Shown: positions 57,946 through 64,000 of the stretch, one piece after another
How positions within the stretch are numbered: position 1 is the stretch's first letter
Layout of the letters: each line of letters opens with the position of its first letter
DNA from: Costus lasius
Lineage: Eukaryota; Streptophyta; Magnoliopsida; Zingiberales; Costaceae
NCBI GenBank assembly: GCA_027563935.2
Contig: CM050451.1
Span: forward strand, 98,049,565 to 98,113,564
Direction of reading: 5' to 3'
Length of the DNA: 64,000 nucleotides
Translations under genes and position numbers: made by a program
Notes under the pieces: generated by a model
Told to the model about the DNA's origin: nothing
Databases searched by the model: none
Seen by the model: the letters and a program-made list of their open reading frames with translations, nothing else

Positions 57946-59525
57946 ATCATTGACAAAGAACTCAAGGATCACTTTCGTACATCCGAATTCTAAGTCAATC
58001 ATCTCAAGTGAAAACTACATACTTTCATACTATAGTTTTCACAGGTTCTGCTTAAGGTTCTCGAACAATCAAATACTTAATTTCTTACAGTATTATCATG
58101 TTTATTTCAGTAACTCAATCCTTAGATCAGATTATCAACATGGCAATAAACTTCTAAAACCTAGAAATAAGAACAAACCTAATTTCTTACAATGAATTCC
58201 TAAATCATGATTCTAGGGTTCCAAGTTCTCACAAATCACCTTTCAGTTCATTTCGCAAAAACTCTAAAACATGCAGACAAAATGAATCTATAGAGAATTA
58301 AAGGGAACAATCACATAAGCAGAATTATCATATTAAAATTGTACTGACGAAATAAAAGTCATCTAATCATAATAAATTAAAGGGAATTACTCCTCCATGT
58401 CCCAAAAGATGTCTAAGCTAGCATGGTAGAAGAATTACAATAATCCATAGTATCAGGATCAGAAATCAAAGAAAAAGGAGAAGAGCAAATAACAGCACGG
58501 CTGTAATGAAAATTACAGCCGTAATTTACGCTATGAACAGTGCTGGTTAAGATCCTTTTGTTGATTTCTCCTCCGATCGATCTCCTTTTGCTCTGAAACT
58601 TCGAGGGTATATTCTCCTCCCCCAGGCGAAACTTCCCCTCAAGTATCACGACCGGAGATGCACTGTAAACTTCGCGGCAGTGAAAACTAGGGCGATGGCA
58701 AGAATCACGATTTCTCTCTGAATCGTGGATCAAAATTGGGGCTTTTGTGTGATAATGCCCTCCTCCGTCTGACGAGTCTTTCACTTTTTATGAATCTCAA
58801 ATTGGTGGTCTGGATTGTCCGAAATCATCCGCGTAAGAATTGGGCTTCAAAAATATCCTTGAAACTCGGCTGTCCAGGTTAAGATTACGACCGTGTTTTT
58901 GGCTACGGCAGTGCCGTAATAACTACAGCTGTTCTCGGTACAGAAATCGACCGAAATTACAGTACCGTGAAAATAATTATGGTAGTACCGTAATTCCTGC
59001 AAATCTCTCGAGTGAAATTCCTTTCCAAATTATGGCCAGTAATATTGGTTACAGCAATGCTGTAAAATCTGCCAAACTTTTTGTACAAAAAGAAACCCAA
59101 AATACAGCCCGTGAAATCCATTACAGCAGGGCCGTGATTTCTTCAAAACTTTCTATACAAACAGAGACCCAAAATAGGCAGTGCTCAGAAATTACGGCAG
59201 TACCGTGGTTTATTCTGTAGGTGCAGTGAAACCACGGTATCGTAATTTGGATTACGGTCCTACCGTATTTTGGTCTAAAGCTCTGATCCTCGTGAAATTT
59301 GACATGCAATTTTCTCTTGATGGTGGGAATTCATCTATGCTTCTGAATTTGTTTGAAAACATCTCAAAATAGTGCCTTTTTACCTGAAAATAATCAAAAA
59401 TCAGAAAAAGTGTAGATTCTGCAATATTTGATAAATAAGGCATAAAAATAAGCAAAACAGTATGAATATGACACAAAAAGAGCTATGAAATGGCACAAAA
59501 TATACTATAAATTTTGGTGTCATCA
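57946..59525 (-). repeat. G4 3' LTR, main part
   Basis: This continues the LTR from 48829 and ends at ttggtgtcatca, the inverse of the G3 start. At about 58880-59260 there are repeated tacggcagtgccgta-like palindromes, as in G3 at 25530-25900. Confidence 0.88.
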
Positions 59526-59543
59526 AATACATAAGGCTCAAAC

Positions 59544-59563
59544 TTTGCTTGTCCTCAAGCAAA
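59544..59563 (-). promoter_or_regulatory. G4 hairpin near 3' LTR
   Basis: TTTGCTTG-TCCT-CAAGCAAA is a perfect 8-bp hairpin 18 bases from the LTR. The G2 counterpart is at 20282. Confidence 0.72.
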
Positions 59564-60041
59564 ATCAAAAATTAATCAAAGGAAAAAAACTTTCTTATGA
59601 AGAATAAATTTCTATAATACAATCACCAATGAAAAATTTCACCAATTGTTTCATAAAATTTTAAACAGACATATCATCCTCTGAATTCAATTCTCAAGAT
59701 CTACAACTTAATCAAATAAAACTTTGCAACTTGTATAATAAATAGAGTTTCAATCTCAAGATTTCATTCAGTTTTCAGTTCAAAACTATCATACTTTTGT
59801 TTACAGGAGTAGGATTGCCAAGATCTTTTTCCACTCAGAAAATTTTTTTAGTTCCTCCCTTTTATGCATCGTTCACATTCTCTAATTCGATTACCACCTT
59901 TTTTCTGGTGACGAAATTAGAGTACATTGATCACATAATCAATGTAATAGAACTCATATCTCTTAAGTAGGAAGAATCTTACACAAGATAGCGGAGTTAA
60001 TGTAAAAAGATTACTCTCCAAGGTGTGTTCTTTTTCTTTTG

Positions 60042-60200
60042 GACTTCAACTCTTATCTTAGGTACCACCACAAATCAACATGGTGCCAAGACGAGGAGTC
60101 AATCTCTTGAAAAAAAATTTTCTCTCAATTTTTTTATTTTGACTTCAACCCATGTCTTTGGTACCACTTCCAATTTTGCGCAGTGCCAACTTAGGGAGTC
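60042..60200 (-). repeat. G4 3' noncoding hairpin repeats (two copies)
   Basis: Units at 60042-60100 and 60141-60200 begin gacttcaac and end (g)gagtc. The first pairs CACCA (60066-60070) with TGGTG (60081-60085), and the second CACT (60165-60168) with AGTG (60182-60185). G2 has CACT/AGTG at this place, so the first G4 copy shows a compensated change. Confidence 0.75.
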
Positions 60201-61371
60201 ATCACTCTCATTATTTGGATCAAGGAATCTTTCTTCCCAACAAATAATAAATATTATAAACATCAACTAAATTAATCAATCAATATCAATTCAAATATCA
60301 TACTCATATACTGATTTTATCTAAAGATGTAGCTTCACTTTTCAAACCAAATTCATCAAATAATATGTCCACCCAAAATTTAATTTATCAATCAATGAAA
60401 AACTCCATCAGGCAGATATATATTAGAGAAATAAATTTAACATAAAAGGTCAGTCCTAATCACAGGCATAAACACATTCATCAACCAGAAAATCATTTCA
60501 TCAACAAAAATTTCTCCAAAAATAAACTAGGCCACAAAATAAGAATAGAATATATTCATTCAGAATAAAAGTCATACAAGTCATCATGCATTAGTGTGCA
60601 CCTCCACAAGGTGCTCAATATCAAAATATCATCAATCATTATACAACCAGATCGAAGTCAGTATCAATAAAGTAAAATCAAGGCAGGGTAGCGGTGGCGG
60701 ACACAAAAAGTTTGGAAGAATCATCCTTCCCTATAAAACATGAGACATCAAAAAGATAAAGAAAATGAAATATAAAGAAGTAAGGAAAGAGATTCTCACA
60801 AAACTTTACTCATCAGCATCGGATCCAATCTCTTTTGTGTCCTCGAGGGTAGATTAGTTGGAGCAGGAATAGGTGAAAACACAGATGAGAAATTCTAAAA
60901 ACGTATGTGGAATCGCATACACGAAGGAAATTACGGCCGTACATCAAAATAGTATAGTAGTGCTGAATTTTTTTTTTCTTTTTTTGAAAATTGGCCAAAA
61001 ATATGAAACCGTAAAAATTATTATGGTAGTGCCATATTTTTCGCAAATATCTTCAGAACTCTCGGGTAGGAAAACTGCTCAAATTACGGTACCGTGAAAA
61101 TGGTTACGGCACCGCCGTAAAAGCGATAAAACTCTCGGGAAGATTTTGAAGCAAAAATATGGCACGTGAAAATGATTACGGCAGTGCCGTAATGGCGTCA
61201 AAACTTTCTGGTCGAAAACATACCCAAAATATGGCACCATAATTTGCATTACGGTGGTGCCATAATTTGCACCAAAATCGATTTTACCTACAAAAAGAAA
61301 AGAAAATTTAGTTCTAAGGTAAAAATAAAAATAAAAATAAAGTAAAAGGGAATGAACTAAAGTAAGAGTGT
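60201..61371 (-). other. G4 noncoding tail with palindromic repeats
   Basis: No gene. At about 60930-61270 there are repeats of about 60 bp with ttacggca / tgccgtaa palindromes, like those in the G3 and G4 LTRs. Confidence 0.65.
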
Positions 61372-61419
61372 TTGGGTTGCCTCCCAAGAAGCGCTAATTT
61401 AAAGGTCATTAGCTTGACC
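61372..61419 (-). promoter_or_regulatory. Conserved structured motif after pol (G4 copy)
   Basis: On the minus strand GGTCAAGCTAATGACC and TTGGGAGGCAACCCAA are both perfect hairpins. The pol stop codon (61409-61411) lies inside the first hairpin. Confidence 0.82.
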
Positions 61420-64000
61420 GTTCTGCACTCGGATTTGATCGTGGTTCATCAAGATGAAAATTTTCTCTTTCTTCAATCAGTTTTTCTTGATAATAATGCT
61501 TTAATCTCTGACCGTTAACCTTAAACTCTCCTGTTTCATCACTCCATATGTTCACAGCTCCATAGGGGTAAGTTCTCTTTACCTGAAAAGGCTCAGACCA
61601 TCGAGACCTAAGTTTACAGGGAAAAAGTCTCAATCTAGAATTGAATAAAAGAACAAAGTCACCTGGTTGGAATTCCCTTCTGAAAATATGTCGATCATGC
61701 CATCTTTTAGTCCTCTCCTTATAAATTCTTGTATTTTCGTAAGTAGAGAGTCTAATTTCATCTAGCTCGTTCAATTGCAACCTCCGTTTTTCACCCGCGT
61801 TCTTTAAGTCAAAGTTTAGTGCTTTGATTGCCCGGAATGCCTTATGCTCTAGTTCTACAGGTAGATGACAGGATTTACTATAAACCAATTGAAAAGGAGA
61901 CATACCTATTGGTGTTTTGAAAGCAGTCCGGTAGGCCCACAGCGCATCAAGTTTGGATGCCCAATCTTTTCTCGTGCGTGACACTGTCTTTTTCAGAATT
62001 CCCTTGATTTCTCTGTTTGATATTTCAACTTGTCTACTTGTTTGGGAGTGATAAGGTGTTGCAACTCTATGATTTACTCAATACTTTCTAAGCAAGGCTG
62101 AGAATTTATGTTCTATAAAATGTGAGCCTCCATCACTAATCACTACTCGTGGTGTCCCAAATCGTGGAAATATGATCTTTTTGAACAGTTTAATAACAAC
62201 TTTAGAATCATTAGTAGGAGAAGCAAGAGCCTCAACCCATTTTGAAACATAATCAACTGCCACAAGTATATATTTATTACCTCCAGAAGATGGAAAAGGT
62301 CCATGAAGTCAATCCCCCAAACATCAAATATCTCAACCTCAAGAATATTGGACAATCGCATCTCATGTCTTCTGTTAATATTACTTGTCTTTTGACATCT
62401 ATCATAAGATAAAATTAAGTTTCTAGCATCTTTAAAAATTGAAGGCCAATAAAATCCTGATTGCAACACTTTGAAAGCAGTTTTCTCAGTACTGGCATGC
62501 CCACCATCAGAGGATCCATGACATTGAAATAATATATCTGTGATTTTCTCTTCAGGTATACATGTTCTAAAAATGCCATCTGCACATCTTCTAAAAACAT
62601 AAGGCTCATCCCAAAAATAGTGCCTTACCTTAGCCAAGAATCTCTTCTTTTTTTGATAACTTAAATCAGGAGGAAGAACATTAGCTACTAGGTAATTTAC
62701 TATGTCAGCATACCATGGGCTCTGATTTGTTCAATGGCCAAGAGTTGTTCTTCAGGAAAGGAATCATTGATTATATCATTCTTTTCAGTATCTACCATTA
62801 TCCTTGAAAGATGATCTGCAACAAAGTTTTCTAATCCCTTTTTATCTTTAATTTCTAAATCAAACTCTTGCAATAGTAAAATCCATCTAAGCAAGCGTGG
62901 TTTACTATCCTTCTTCTTCATTAAGTACCTTACTATTGAATGATCACTGTACACTACCACTTTAGAGTCAATCAAGTATGATCTAAATTTATCAAAGGCA
63001 AACACTATGGCTAAAAGCTCCTTCTTAGTGGTGGTGTAATTCCTCTGTGTCTCATCCAAAGTCCTACTAGCATAATGAATAACATAAGGCTTCTTCTCTT
63101 TTCTCTATCCCAAAATCGCTCCTATTGCATAATCACTGGCATCACACATGAGCTCAAAGGGTAAATCTCAATCTGGAGGTTGAATGATAGGTGCTAAAAC
63201 CAAAGCTTTCTTTAATTCCTGAAAAGCAGATAAACAATCTTCATCAAAAGAAAATTTAACATCTTTACAAAGTAAATTTGTAAGAGGTCTAGCAAGTTTA
63301 GAGAAATCATTGATGAATCGCCGGTAGAATCCTGCATATCCTAGAAAGCTTCGGACCTCCTTTACTGTAGTGCGCGGCTCTAATTTTTCTATCACCTCAA
63401 CTTTGGCTTTGTCAACTTCAATCCCTCTTTCTGAAATCAAGTGCCCCAAAACTATCCCTTGCCTAACCATGAAATGACATTTTTCCCAATTAAGCACAAG
63501 GTTAGTTTCTTCACACCGCTGCAAAACTCGAGATAAATTAGCCAAACAATCATCAAAAGAAGAACCATATACAGAGAAATCATCCATTAATACATCCATA
63601 AAATCCTCAATGAAGTCAGAAAAAATAGCCATCATACACCTCTAAAAAGTAGCAGGTGCATTACATAAACCAAAAGGCATTCTCCTATATGCAAAAGTAC
63701 AATATGGGCAAGTGAAAGTGGTTTTATCTTGGTCATCAGAATGTATAGGAATTTGGAAAAACCCAGAGTATCCATCTAAGAAACAAAAGTGAGAATGGTT
63801 TGCAAGCCTTTCAACCATCTGATCAATAAAAGGTAAGGGAAAATGGTCTTTCCTAGTAGCAGCATTCAATTTTCTATAATCTATGCACATGCGCCAACTA
63901 GTTACTGTCCTAACAGGAATCAATTCATTATCTTTATTTTTCATGACAGTTACCCCCCTTCTTAGGAACACAATGTACAAGATTTACCCATTTACTGTCA
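61409..64000 (-). pseudogene. G4 pol: reverse transcriptase, RNase H, integrase (Athila/Tat-like), decayed
   Basis: Reading from 64000 leftward: the reverse transcriptase start (CIDYRKLNAATRKDHFPLPF, MPFGLCNAPATF), its catalytic LMDDFSVYG, the FLGYAGFYRRFI segment, RNase H ([28 protein letters not shown]), the integrase zinc finger (HGSSDGGHASTEKT), the catalytic core (DGGSHF) and the C-terminus from [21 protein letters not shown] to [11 protein letters not shown], typical of the Athila/Tat branch. It is not functional. Stops lie at 63642-63644, 63168-63170, 63105-63107 and 62078-62080. Frame changes occur near 63955, 62715 and 62300, the last a missing base before ccttttcc. The first three stops stand where Gln or Trp is expected. 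Confidence 0.92.

Larger units (their letters stand above)
48480..64000 (-). mobile_element. G4, Athila/Tat-like Ty3/gypsy element, decayed, partial
   Basis: On the minus strand the window shows, from right to left, pol (64000-61409), the conserved motif (61372-61419), a 3' noncoding tail and the 3' LTR (59525-48480), which is split by C3. The gag, PBS and 5' LTR lie beyond the right edge. It is the only gypsy element here with pol and so the type of element that could once have helped G0-G2. Confidence 0.92.

Overview
The window looks like nuclear DNA from a flowering plant and is almost entirely transposable-element sequence. The evidence is nested Ty1/copia and Ty3/gypsy LTR retrotransposons with plant-type primer binding sites (tRNA-Met for copia, tRNA-Asp for gypsy), a PIF/Harbinger-type transposase with a Myb/SANT-like partner, a hAT-like element, and a fragment of the plant DUF1685 family. 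The species cannot be read from the sequence. I see no intact host gene, rRNA, tRNA gene or CRISPR array.

Layout. (1) 1-17851 is a three-level nest. A minus-strand gypsy element G0 (1-1018 and 14735-17851) was split 10 bases before its gag stop codon by a plus-strand gypsy element G1 (1019-14729, duplication gtgaa). The 3' LTR of G1 was then split by copia element C1 (5281-13272, duplication gcaaa). G0 and G1 carry gag but no pol. (2) 18381-24353 is a minus-strand, nearly protein-free gypsy element G2 (duplication tatgt). (3) 24610-29244 is a decayed Harbinger-type pair, a Myb/SANT-like gene followed by a DDE nuclease, with a gypsy LTR (G3) lodged in the first. (4) 30182-40112 is a GC-rich DUF1685-like fragment, partly duplicated, split by copia element C2 (30478-39624, duplication gggag, LTRs apparently identical). 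(5) 40871-44460 is a copia LTR with PBS (C4), interrupted by a 1.2-kb hAT-like element (43041-44228). (6) 44461-48479 is mostly unassigned and includes an AT-rich minisatellite and degenerate tandem repeats. (7) 48480-64000 is a minus-strand Athila/Tat-like gypsy element G4 with a decayed pol. Its 3' LTR is split by copia element C3 (48830-57940, duplication agtaa).

C1, C2 and C3 belong to one copia family with about 9-kb full elements, a roughly 1.8-kb untranslated leader and a single gag-pol frame. All three are broken by in-frame stops, and C3 also by a one-base deletion. The most interesting signals are noncoding. The copia leader carries a trio of hairpins that share the loop CTGCGA, and a pair of bulged hairpins with identical bulge and loop but different stems. 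The gypsy elements share covarying hairpins and a structured motif between their last coding codon and the 3' LTR. These have the look of retroelement RNA packaging, dimerisation or export signals. That function is inference; the repeats and base pairing are read directly from the sequence.
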